NCBI GenBank assembly: GCA_904502245.1
Contig: CAJGDN010000025.1
Coordinates: forward strand, 1 to 12,293
Origin: an uncultured Alphaproteobacteria bacterium
GTDB taxonomy: Bacteria; Pseudomonadota; Alphaproteobacteria; Rs-D84
Direction: 5' to 3'
Length of the DNA stretch: 12,293 nucleotides
Below the pieces are notes generated by a model, which saw nothing but the letters and a program-made list of their open reading frames with translations, did not search any database and was not told the origin of the DNA. The translations under genes and the position numbers were made by a program. The first letter of the stretch is position 1. Each line of letters begins with the position of its first letter. Positions 6,708-12,293 of this stretch are shown one piece after another.

Positions 6708-6731
6708 AAACAGCTGATTTTATCTATTTTT
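6702..6731 (+). terminator. Weak terminator after the YcgN-like gene
   Basis: AGATAAAA (6702-6709) pairs with TTTTATCT (6718-6725) around an 8-base loop and is followed by A and six T. The stem is AT-rich and begins inside the stop-codon region of the gene, so its strength is uncertain. Confidence 0.5.
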
Positions 6732-6748
6732 TGATACTTTAACTTTTT

Positions 6749-6779
6749 TTGACAAAAATACTTGACAAATGTATTGACA
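6749..6779 (+). repeat. Three direct TTGACA repeats
   Basis: TTGACA occurs at 6749-6754, 6762-6767 and 6774-6779, each followed by AAA or AAT, with start-to-start distances of 13 and 12 bases. The last copy serves as the -35 box of the promoter below. The first two could be spare -35 boxes or a regulator site. Confidence 0.7.
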
Positions 6780-6801
6780 AATACTATTTTTAGGGTATAA
6801 A
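6774..6801 (+). promoter_or_regulatory. Promoter of the solenoid protein gene
   Basis: A perfect TTGACA (6774-6779), a 16-bp spacer ending in AGGG, and TATAAA (6796-6801) make the strongest-looking sigma-70 promoter in the window. It predicts a leader of about 25 nt with the Shine-Dalgarno AGAGG at 6821-6825. Confidence 0.75.
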
Positions 6802-6831
6802 TAATAAAAAACTAATACCAAGAGGTAAATG

Positions 6832-7524
6832 ATGTCAAAGAAAGTCAAGGCAAAGACCGTACGTAAAAATTCCAAGCAAAACAAGTTCTGGAAACGTGTT
6901 TGGAACATTATTTGCTGGCCTTTTCGCAAAATCGCAGAACTGTTTCGTCGTTTTTGGAAATGGGTGCGCAATATTGATTTAGTCGGACTGGTTAACACAA
7001 CATTATTGGTTGCGATTATTGTATTATTCTCTATGTTGATTATTGATGTCGTTGGTTGCAACAGAAAACAGGTCGTTGTCGTAGCACAACCAGTACCAGT
7101 TACACACCAGGTTACGATTACAGATGAATCGGGCCCGAAAGTTGCAACATTGCCTTTGTCCCAGGACAAAGAACAAAAAATGATTAATGTTGTACCAGTA
7201 AAAACAACAGAAGTTACAATCGCAAAAAAACAAACCGCAAAGCAAGGCAACACCATGATGGGTGATATCGTTATTGATAGCCGTGGTGCAGGCGCGATGT
7301 TAGAATGCGGCACACAAGTTAACGGTAATCTGTATTTGCAAAATATGCGCAAATATACATTGCCATGCGACATTCGTATCAATGGGAATTTATTCCTGCG
7401 CGATGTGAATATGTTGCAATTCTGTGGCGACTTTGTCGTTACAGGCAACATCTATGTCAGCCCACGTTCGTCATTTGGTCCAATTCCAAAGACAGCACGC
7501 ATTGGCGGACATGTGGTACTGTAA
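6832..7524 (+). CDS. Membrane-anchored protein with bactofilin-like beta-solenoid
   Basis: I cannot assign this to a named family. Residue numbers here count from the alternative ATG at 6829. Residues 1-50 are strongly basic and rich in Trp and Phe (FWKRVW, PFRKIAELFRRFWKW), like an amphipathic membrane-surface segment. One membrane helix follows at about 54-75. Then comes a Val/Thr/Lys-rich linker (about 78-140). The C-terminal 90 residues repeat the pattern (N/T)GN(L/I)(Y/F)(L/V) with Gly at 145, 166, 186, 206 and 227, a period of 20-21 residues, as expected for a small beta-solenoid of the bactofilin or polymer-forming type. Predicted topology is N-terminus in the cytoplasm, solenoid in the periplasm, unlike cytosolic bactofilins. 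Cys159, 180 and 199 lie one per rung, about 20 apart, and could stack. AGAGG at 6821-6825 is 6 nt from the ATG at 6832 and only 3 nt from that at 6829, so I chose 6832 (230 aa). Confidence 0.75.
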   Translation: MSKKVKAKTVRKNSKQNKFWKRVWNIICWPFRKIAELFRRFWKWVRNIDLVGLVNTTLLVAIIVLFSMLIIDVVGCNRKQVVVVAQPVPVTHQVTITDESGPKVATLPLSQDKEQKMINVVPVKTTEVTIAKKQTAKQGNTMMGDIVIDSRGAGAMLECGTQVNGNLYLQNMRKYTLPCDIRINGNLFLRDVNMLQFCGDFVVTGNIYVSPRSSFGPIPKTARIGGHVVL

Positions 7525-7566
7525 GCCATTAAATTACAGAATTGTTTGTTCATATCTCCCTTTGTG

Positions 7567-7594
7567 ACACCGCCAATCCCAGGCGGTGTTTTTT
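7567..7594 (+). terminator. Rho-independent terminator after the solenoid gene
   Basis: ACACCGCC (7567-7574) pairs perfectly with GGCGGTGT (7582-7589) around the loop AATCCCA, followed by a run of six T. It lies 42 bases after the stop codon. Confidence 0.92.
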
Positions 7595-7620
7595 AATAGT
7601 GCAATGCACAAAAATTCTGA

Positions 7621-7626
7621 TATAAT
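7621..7626 (+). promoter_or_regulatory. -10 box of the small membrane protein gene
   Basis: A perfect TATAAT preceded by TGA lies 33 bases before the ATG, just after the previous terminator. No good -35 box is seen at 16-18 bp. The Shine-Dalgarno AAGGA is at 7647-7651, 8 nt before the ATG. Confidence 0.55.
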
Positions 7627-7659
7627 AAATACATCTGAACCAAACAAAGGAAAGAGAAA

Positions 7660-7884
7660 ATGTTAGATAAATTATTAACTGTGTTAAAACAGAATATGGG
7701 ATATACAATTATCCTGATTATAGCAATCATATTCTTTGGATATTTTTCAGACGGATTAATTCCAGGGCTGATTACCGCGGTTTCTGCACTGTTGGCATAT
7801 GCGTGCATTATGGCACTGTATGGTGAATACAAAAAAATTTCACCAAAAAAATCAAATTCTGCAAAAAAGAAAGCAAAAAAATAA
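7660..7884 (+). CDS. Small two-helix membrane protein
   Basis: A 74-residue protein of unknown function. It is supported by its own TATAAT box, a clear AAAGGAAAGAG ribosome binding site and a terminator that begins only 3 nt after the stop. A short N-terminal amphipathic segment (1-12) is followed by two hydrophobic helices, about 14-29 (YTIILIIAIIFFGYF) and 34-55 (IPGLITAVSALLAYACIMAL), joined by a short SDG turn. The C-terminal 18 residues are rich in Lys (KKISPKKSNSAKKKAKK) and should stay in the cytoplasm by the positive-inside rule, with the N-terminus also inside. No catalytic motif is visible. Its setting between two envelope genes suggests an inner-membrane role but does not define it. 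Confidence 0.75.
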   Translation: MLDKLLTVLKQNMGYTIILIIAIIFFGYFSDGLIPGLITAVSALLAYACIMALYGEYKKISPKKSNSAKKKAKK

Positions 7885-7887
7885 CCT

Positions 7888-7912
7888 AATCCGCCAGATG
7901 GCGGATTTTTTT
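7888..7912 (+). terminator. Rho-independent terminator after the small membrane protein gene
   Basis: AATCCGCC (7888-7895) pairs perfectly with GGCGGATT (7900-7907) around the tetraloop AGAT, followed by a run of seven T ending at 7912. Confidence 0.93.
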
Positions 7913-7959
7913 CACTATTTAATAATCAGTTTTCATTTTTATCATGGGGCTTTTTATGA

Positions 7960-7965
7960 TATAAT
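7960..7965 (+). promoter_or_regulatory. -10 box of the outer-membrane protein gene, leaderless geometry
   Basis: A perfect TATAAT ends 7 nt before the ATG at 7973. No Shine-Dalgarno fits between them, so transcription should begin at or one base before the start codon. The -35 region (about 7937-7942, TTTTAT) is poor. Confidence 0.6.
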
Positions 7966-7972
7966 ATTTGGC

Positions 7973-8947
7973 ATGAGAAAAAGAAACATCTGTATTTTAT
8001 CAATATTGTCATGCCTGGTTGGCGGACATGCATTTGCAAATTGGCAATACCCAGGCACATATGTGCGTGATGGTTGGTACGAAGATGACGGAATGCGCTT
8101 TGTCATTTCTGCACGTGGCGGGGCAGCAATCGGTATGGCTTCAATAAAAAATGATGCCGGGGCAATTGCAAACGAGTACTTTTTGGCACCTGATGGTACG
8201 CCCGTATCTGCAACATACTATTATTCATGCGTTGAGCAAGGCGGATGCGCAAATTATACATACGCAGGGTACGGTGATTTAAATAAATTACCTGCAACCA
8301 AAGATTTTGAAAGTTTTTCTTTTGTCGCAGGGGCCAGCATCGGATGGACAATCCCATATCGACCACAGTGGAGAATCGAAGCAGGATACGACCATATTAC
8401 AAAAAGCGAATACAACTCATCGCCAATGTTTGAAGGTGATTTAACATTGGAAGGTGGCGATGTGGCAAACGTTACAATACACGCACAAAGTTCAACCGTT
8501 AATTCAAAAATATCCAGCGATGTTTACAGCGTTATGGCGTTTTATGATTTCTTTGACGGTCTGCAAAAGCCTGTGCGCGAATTTATCCCATACGTTGGTT
8601 TTGGCGCAGGATATGCAGATTCCAAGACAATATTGAACCTGGCTGATCCGTACGGCGATTTATCATCACAGGTAGAATTGCAACAATATGGCGAAGTTGA
8701 TGATTACGGCGTGGTTCAGTTCTTTAAATCAGAACGAAACACTGCAAATGTTGCCGCATTATTGTCCGCAGGTTTTTCATACGGCATAAACGAAAATATG
8801 TTTATGGATTTTGGCGCACGTGTTATGTATATCCCAAAGGTAAAATGGGAATTAACAAATGATACCGGCAGCCGTCATCGCGAATGGTTCAGCGCGGAAA
8901 ATCTGATATACGCAAACATAATGATGGGTATCAGGTTTGAGTTTTAA
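7973..8947 (+). CDS. Outer-membrane beta-barrel protein
   Basis: The 324-residue precursor starts with a signal peptide: basic MRKRN, a hydrophobic core, and a cleavage site after AFA at about residue 22 (then NWQYPG). The mature part alternates hydrophobic and polar residues in barrel-like strands, for example FSFVAGASIGWTI, WRIEAGYDHI, SVMAFYDFF, FIPYVGFGAGYAD, NVAALLSAGFSYGI and FMDFGARVMYI, and ends in IMMGIRFEF, the C-terminal aromatic signal read by the BAM complex. The number of strands looks like eight to ten. The plan recalls OmpW/Omp25-like porins and the surface-antigen family of Rickettsiales, but I cannot place it exactly. A loop near residues 75-90 has two Cys (CVEQGGC) that could form a disulfide. 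The frame is open further upstream, but the ATG at 7973 is the only start that gives a signal peptide, and it follows a TATAAT box directly. Confidence 0.85.
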   Translation: MRKRNICILSILSCLVGGHAFANWQYPGTYVRDGWYEDDGMRFVISARGGAAIGMASIKNDAGAIANEYFLAPDGTPVSATYYYSCVEQGGCANYTYAGYGDLNKLPATKDFESFSFVAGASIGWTIPYRPQWRIEAGYDHITKSEYNSSPMFEGDLTLEGGDVANVTIHAQSSTVNSKISSDVYSVMAFYDFFDGLQKPVREFIPYVGFGAGYADSKTILNLADPYGDLSSQVELQQYGEVDDYGVVQFFKSERNTANVAALLSAGFSYGINENMFMDFGARVMYIPKVKWELTNDTGSRHREWFSAENLIYANIMMGIRFEF

Positions 8948-8962
8948 GCAGTTCCTTCCTTG

Positions 8963-8989
8963 AATCCCTGGCCCCCCAGGGATTTCTTG
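8963..8989 (+). terminator. Terminator after the outer-membrane protein gene
   Basis: AATCCCTGG (8963-8971) pairs perfectly with CCAGGGATT (8976-8984) around the loop CCCC. The T tract after it (TTTCTTG) is broken by a C, so termination may be partial. Confidence 0.75.
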
Positions 8990-9018
8990 TTGAAAAATAA
9001 AAATTTCGATGATAAACT
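8990..9018 (+). promoter_or_regulatory. Candidate rnpB promoter
   Basis: TTGAAA (8990-8995), a 17-bp spacer and TAAACT (9013-9018) predict a start near 9025. That agrees with the 5' end of the P1 helix of the RNase P RNA at 9026. The -10 box is weak. Confidence 0.5.
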
Positions 9019-9024
9019 GATGCG

Positions 9025-9358
9025 ATCAGATGCACGGGGCATGGCCGTCAGTCGCAAGGCTGGCGGAGGAAAGTCCGGACTGCTTGGGACGGCGTACTGG
9101 CTAATATACCAGGCGGGGCGACCCGACGATTAGAGCAACAGTGACGTAAACGATTAAATTCGAGTGAAACGGGCAATCTCTGCGCGCAGCAATTTCAAAT
9201 AGGCCCCTAATATGTGTCCCACATCGGGGGCGGGTAGAAAGCTTGACATATTATAGTAATATAGTATGCAGATTAATCATGCCCACTACCACGGGGCGGT
9301 ATCCGAAAGATACTGGCCTGATGGCAGAACAGAATCCGGCTTATATGTCCATCTGAAA
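9025..9358 (+). ncRNA. rnpB: RNase P RNA, class A
   Basis: This is the catalytic RNA of RNase P, which trims the 5' leader from tRNA precursors. The universal core is clear: GGAGGAAAGTCCGG at 9065-9078 near the 5' end, the AGAGCAACAG and GAGTGAAACGG elements in the middle, CAAATAGGCCCC, GGGTAGAAAGCTTGA, AGATTAATCATGCCC, and ACAGAATCCGGCTTAT at 9329-9344 near the 3' end. The ends are fixed by helix P1, TCAGATG (9026-9032) with CATCTGA (9350-9356). Total length is about 334 nt, a little below the 377 nt of E. coli. One distal hairpin is made only of A-T pairs (ATATTA-TAG-TAATAT, 9248-9262), which replaces the long GC-rich P12 of other groups. Apart from this gene and its terminators and promoter, the gap 8948-9389 holds no coding sequence. 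Confidence 0.96.
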
Positions 9359-9359
9359 A

Positions 9360-9387
9360 CACGCGCCCAAGGGCGCGTGCTTTTTTT
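9360..9387 (+). terminator. Rho-independent terminator of rnpB
   Basis: CACGCGCCC (9360-9368) and GGGCGCGTG (9371-9379) are fully complementary around AA; the folded loop is probably CAAG. C and a run of seven T follow. It ends 2 bases before the stop codon of the convergent thioesterase gene and may serve both. Confidence 0.93.
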
Positions 9388-9389
9388 CA

Positions 9390-10124
9390 TTAATTATCCA
9401 ATTCAGTCCATTCGCAAATTACAACCGCATGTTCGGTATCACCAACACAAATCTTGTGCCGACTGACCAGGCCATCAATCGCAACATCAATGCGAATTTC
9501 AGGCGTATCTGGATTAATTTCTTTCTTGAAATTAATATTTATGCGACGCAGTTTATGATTACTGCGATATGCATAACCAACACTTTCCGTTGCCCAAACC
9601 GCATAGACCGCATTATTTATATGCTGATTCACATCAATATCGTCAAAACGACACTTCATCGTATGCGTTTTGTTTGTTTCAAAATCTGGAAACTTGTCAA
9701 ACACACAACCGTACGCACGCGTCGGAACAACAACGTCTGGTGATAAATGATTCGCCAATGGTAATGGACGACGACGTTCCATATCAATCATAATCCACTG
9801 GGATGTAGCACGAACCATCAATCGGCCGTCAGACCCGCGAATTTCAAAATCACGCGTGGCACGCAGGGCATCCTGGCATGACGGCCATGTGCTGAAAGTC
9901 AATTCTTCGCCTTCTGCCGGCAATTCCAGAATATCAACCAGGTAATACATAACAACCCAGCCAATACCATTTTCCATACAATATGTTCGCCCACACCCCA
10001 GGATTTCAGCATGACGGTCCGCAATTGACTGTAATTCGTTCATCAAAATCAATGGACGAACATTGCCAAATCGATCGCACTGATATGCCTGAAGTACACG
10101 CGTTTCAATCAGTTTATCTGCCAT
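9390..10124 (-). CDS. Acyl-ACP thioesterase
   Basis: A predicted acyl-[acyl-carrier-protein] thioesterase of the FatA/bacterial TE (Acyl-ACP_TE) family, which releases free fatty acids from ACP in the cytoplasm. The 244 residues form two hotdog folds. The first (about 1-130) has the family order: an RVLQAYQCDRFGNVRPLILMNELQ start, the GIGWVVMYYLVDIL strand, the TWPSCQDALRATRDFEI stretch, and ATSQWIMIDMERRRPLPL. The second (about 150-244) has RFDDIDVNQHINNAVYAVW, where Asp164, Asn166 and His168 match the catalytic D-x-N-x-H set. The length fits bacterial members. The ATG is 6 bases after the valS stop, and the Shine-Dalgarno AGGATAGG (10137-10130) runs across that stop codon, so the two genes should be co-translated. 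Confidence 0.9.
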   Translation of the reverse strand: MADKLIETRVLQAYQCDRFGNVRPLILMNELQSIADRHAEILGCGRTYCMENGIGWVVMYYLVDILELPAEGEELTFSTWPSCQDALRATRDFEIRGSDGRLMVRATSQWIMIDMERRRPLPLANHLSPDVVVPTRAYGCVFDKFPDFETNKTHTMKCRFDDIDVNQHINNAVYAVWATESVGYAYRSNHKLRRININFKKEINPDTPEIRIDVAIDGLVSRHKICVGDTEHAVVICEWTELDN

Positions 10125-10129
10125 GATAG

Positions 10130-10137
10130 CCTATCCT
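10130..10137 (-). promoter_or_regulatory. Ribosome binding site overlapping the valS stop
   Basis: AGGATAGG on the minus strand contains the valS TAG stop (10133-10131) and lies 5-9 nt before the thioesterase ATG. This arrangement couples translation of the two genes. Confidence 0.65.
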
Positions 10138-12293
10138 GCAATATTCTGAACCGCAACAACAAAATCCAACGCATCACCCAATTGGATATTATTTGCACGT
10201 GCAGCAGACTTTATCATGCCGTGCAATATTTCAGGTGTGTCTGATGGAATTGTCAACATTTCCAGTTTTGCACCGTTGCCAACCTTGCGGTCTGTACGCA
10301 GACCACGAATATTTTTCAGAATTTCCAGCGCAATATCCATGGTTGATACATCTGTGTCATATTCTGATTTTACAGACGGATATTCTGTCAGATGCAACGT
10401 TTCACCACCTTCGACTGGTTTGTAGATTTTCTGCCACAATTCTTCGGTCAAGAATGGAATAAACGGCGCATACAGACCAATTATCGCACGCAGAACAGTG
10501 TACAATGTCCACTGGGCCGACAGTTTTGATTCTGCACTGTATTTTTCTGGTGCCCAGAAACGGTCTTTGATGAATTCCAAATACTGGTCACAGAAGATGT
10601 CCCAGAAGAATGAATCAATCGCTGCACGTGAATTATAATTGTCGTATTTATCCAAATGCTTGCGCGTTTCTGCAATAGTTTTGTTTAATTCCGACAAAAC
10701 CCATCTATCTTCGATAAAGCGTTCTGATACAGGAATTTGTTTTGCGGTTTCTGGTTCAAAATCAGATAAATTCATCAATGTGTACTTAGATGCATTCCAC
10801 AATTTGGTCAGCAGTTTTGAACCGCGTTTAACTTCGTCATCACTGTAACGAATATCCGTTCCAATTGGTGCCGTTGAAATCCAATAACGCAATGCATCAA
10901 CACCAAATTTATCAACCGCAGTCAATGGATCGGTACCATTGCCCTTGGTCTTGGACATCTTTTGCCCCTTGGCATCACGAATTAAGCCGTGGAAATTAAC
11001 TGTCTTGAACGGAACATCGCCCATTACATAAATCCCCATCATAACCATACGTGCAACCCAGAAGAAAATAATATCTGCCGCGGTGTACAGCAAATCTGTT
11101 GGATAATATTTTTTCAGTTCCAATGTCTGTTCTGGCCAACCCAATGTAGAGAATGGCCACAAGCCCGATGAAAACCATGTATCCAAAACGTCTGGATCAC
11201 GCGTTAATGTCTTGCCGCCCGATTGCTTAATCGCATCTTCTTCGGTTTCTGCAACATAGACGTTCCCCGCTTCGTCGTACCAGGCTGGGATATGATGCCC
11301 CCACCATAACTGACGTGAAATTGTCCATGGACGGATCCCCTTCATCCATGCCATGAAAAGATTATAACGATGTTCTGGCAAAAATTTAATCTTACCTTCT
11401 TCCACTGCCTTAATCGCAGGAATCGCCAATTTTTCCGCATCAACAAACCACTGGTCTGTCAGGTATGGTTCAACTGGAACCTGGCCACGTTCGGAATATG
11501 GTGTTGGAATTGTGCGATCTTCAATTTTTACCATTAAACCTGCCGCTTCGATATCTGCAACGACGGCTTCACGTGCCTGGTATCTGTCCAGACCGCGATA
11601 TTTTTCCGGTACAACTGGGTTATCGTTCATTTTTGCATCTGGGGTTAAAATGCAAACTGGTGTCAGGTTATGACGAACGCCAACTTCCCAGTCGTCAAAG
11701 TCATGCGCAGGTGTAATCTTTACCGCACCCGTACCCTTTTCAGGGTCGGCGTGTTCGTCACCAATAATTGGAATTTCAATATCTGTTAATGGAATAATTG
11801 CTTTCTTGCCAATCAAGTGTTTTAACTTTTCGTTTTCTGGGTGAACGGCTATCGCCTGGTCGCCAAACAATGTTTCAGGACGCGTTGTCGCAATTTCAAT
11901 TGCGCCACCATCAACCAATGGATAATTAAAGTAATAGAACTTACCCTTTTCTTCGCGAGTTTCTACTTCTAAATCTGATACAGATGTTTGCTGCTTTGGG
12001 CACCAATTAACCAGACGCTTTTCACGATAAATCAGGCCTTCGTTATACATTTTAACAAACAGTTTTGTAACCGCACTGGACAAGCCGTCATCCATTGTAA
12101 AACGTTCGCGATTCCATACCGGCGTCACACCCAAAACATGCAACTGATTCATAATCTGACCGCCCTTGTCCGCCTTCCATGCCCAGGCATAATCCAACTT
12201 TTCCTGTAATGATAATGAATGTGGGTTTATTCCACGCTTAGACAAATCGCGTTCAACCAATAACTGGGTCGCAATTGATGCATGGTCGGTTCC
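10131..12293 (-). CDS. valS: Valyl-tRNA synthetase, 5' end outside the window
   Basis: ValRS charges tRNA-Val with valine and edits misloaded threonine. The frame is open to the window edge; the visible 720 residues start GTDHASIATQ, matching the conserved region after the missing HIGH motif. About 80-90 N-terminal residues are therefore absent. The editing domain (CP1) is intact: ATTRPETLFGDQAIAVHP and GTGAVKITPAHDFDDW. The catalytic half shows WTISRQLWWGHHIPAW, DVLDTWFSSGLWPFSTLGWP, IIFFWVARMVMMG and the second signature KMSKTKGN, with Thr in place of the usual Ser. The anticodon-binding domain (KLLTKLWNASKY to FIPFLTEELWQKIY) follows. The protein stops about 70 residues after that, so the C-terminal coiled-coil arm of E. 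coli ValRS (951 aa) is missing; total length is about 800. The TTG at 12260 is an internal Leu codon, not a start. Confidence 0.95.
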   Translation of the reverse strand, partial: GTDHASIATQLLVERDLSKRGINPHSLSLQEKLDYAWAWKADKGGQIMNQLHVLGVTPVWNRERFTMDDGLSSAVTKLFVKMYNEGLIYREKRLVNWCPKQQTSVSDLEVETREEKGKFYYFNYPLVDGGAIEIATTRPETLFGDQAIAVHPENEKLKHLIGKKAIIPLTDIEIPIIGDEHADPEKGTGAVKITPAHDFDDWEVGVRHNLTPVCILTPDAKMNDNPVVPEKYRGLDRYQAREAVVADIEAAGLMVKIEDRTIPTPYSERGQVPVEPYLTDQWFVDAEKLAIPAIKAVEEGKIKFLPEHRYNLFMAWMKGIRPWTISRQLWWGHHIPAWYDEAGNVYVAETEEDAIKQSGGKTLTRDPDVLDTWFSSGLWPFSTLGWPEQTLELKKYYPTDLLYTAADIIFFWVARMVMMGIYVMGDVPFKTVNFHGLIRDAKGQKMSKTKGNGTDPLTAVDKFGVDALRYWISTAPIGTDIRYSDDEVKRGSKLLTKLWNASKYTLMNLSDFEPETAKQIPVSERFIEDRWVLSELNKTIAETRKHLDKYDNYNSRAAIDSFFWDIFCDQYLEFIKDRFWAPEKYSAESKLSAQWTLYTVLRAIIGLYAPFIPFLTEELWQKIYKPVEGGETLHLTEYPSVKSEYDTDVSTMDIALEILKNIRGLRTDRKVGNGAKLEMLTIPSDTPEILHGMIKSAARANNIQLGDALDFVVAVQNIAG

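Noticed and set aside
7048..7062. Lipobox-like VVGC in the solenoid protein
   Set aside because: It lies about 77 residues from the N-terminus after a long basic segment, so a lipoprotein signal peptide is unlikely.
6720..7451. A long open frame of 243 codons on the minus strand
   Set aside because: It lies opposite the solenoid gene, has no Shine-Dalgarno, promoter or recognisable motif, and its amino-acid make-up is that of an antisense frame. The plus-strand gene has a promoter, a ribosome binding site and a terminator.
7799..7972. Upstream extension of the outer-membrane protein frame
   Set aside because: It would overlap the small membrane protein gene and run through its terminator and the TATAAT box. 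Only the ATG at 7973 gives a signal peptide.
12258..12260. TTG as start codon of valS
   Set aside because: The residues encoded upstream (GTDHASIATQL) are a conserved ValRS block and are in frame to the window edge, so this is an internal Leu codon.
1..12293. tRNA genes, CRISPR arrays, prophage or plasmid functions
   Set aside because: I looked for T-loop signatures, regularly spaced repeats and typical phage or replication genes on both strands and found none.

Overview
The window reads as a stretch of chromosome from an AT-leaning alphaproteobacterium, probably one of the poorly cultured or host-associated lines near Rickettsiales, Holosporales or the gut alphaproteobacterial clades. The support is the lepB-rnc gene pair, a BamD of proteobacterial type, a class A RNase P RNA, and a short valyl-tRNA synthetase without the C-terminal coiled-coil arm, a form I associate with Rickettsiales-like ValRS. 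The lineage is inferred; no taxonomic marker was computed. I see no insertion sequence, phage gene, tRNA or CRISPR array.

Layout. At 1-1157 the 3' part of bamD is followed, one base after its stop codon, by a gene for an unusual protein made almost only of four helix-turn-helix repeats. The comM-type ATPase gene (1152-2672, minus) converges on it with overlapping stop codons. A perfect 13-bp inverted repeat between comM and lepB appears to carry both divergent promoters. lepB and rnc form a tight pair, followed by secG and a two-way terminator. On the minus strand lie a GNAT acetyltransferase gene and a lipoprotein alpha/beta-hydrolase gene, divergent from a YcgN-like cysteine-cluster gene. 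Next, on the plus strand, come three envelope genes, each followed by a hairpin terminator: a membrane-anchored protein with a bactofilin-like beta-solenoid, a two-helix small membrane protein, and an outer-membrane beta-barrel protein. rnpB (RNase P RNA) follows. The window ends with a minus-strand operon of valS (5' end outside the window) and an acyl-ACP thioesterase gene.

How the genes fit together. Much of the window serves the cell envelope: BamD assembles outer-membrane proteins, SecG and LepB export and process secretory proteins, the barrel protein is a probable client of Sec, LepB and Bam, and the solenoid protein and lipoprotein hydrolase probably sit in the periplasm or its membranes. 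The rest is RNA processing (RNase III, RNase P RNA), translation (ValRS) and acyl-chain release (thioesterase).

Most unusual points: the four-fold HTH protein; the palindrome that seems to hold two overlapping divergent promoters; several genes whose -10 box lies only 6-7 nt before the ATG, which suggests leaderless mRNAs; and the solenoid protein, which I cannot assign to a named family.
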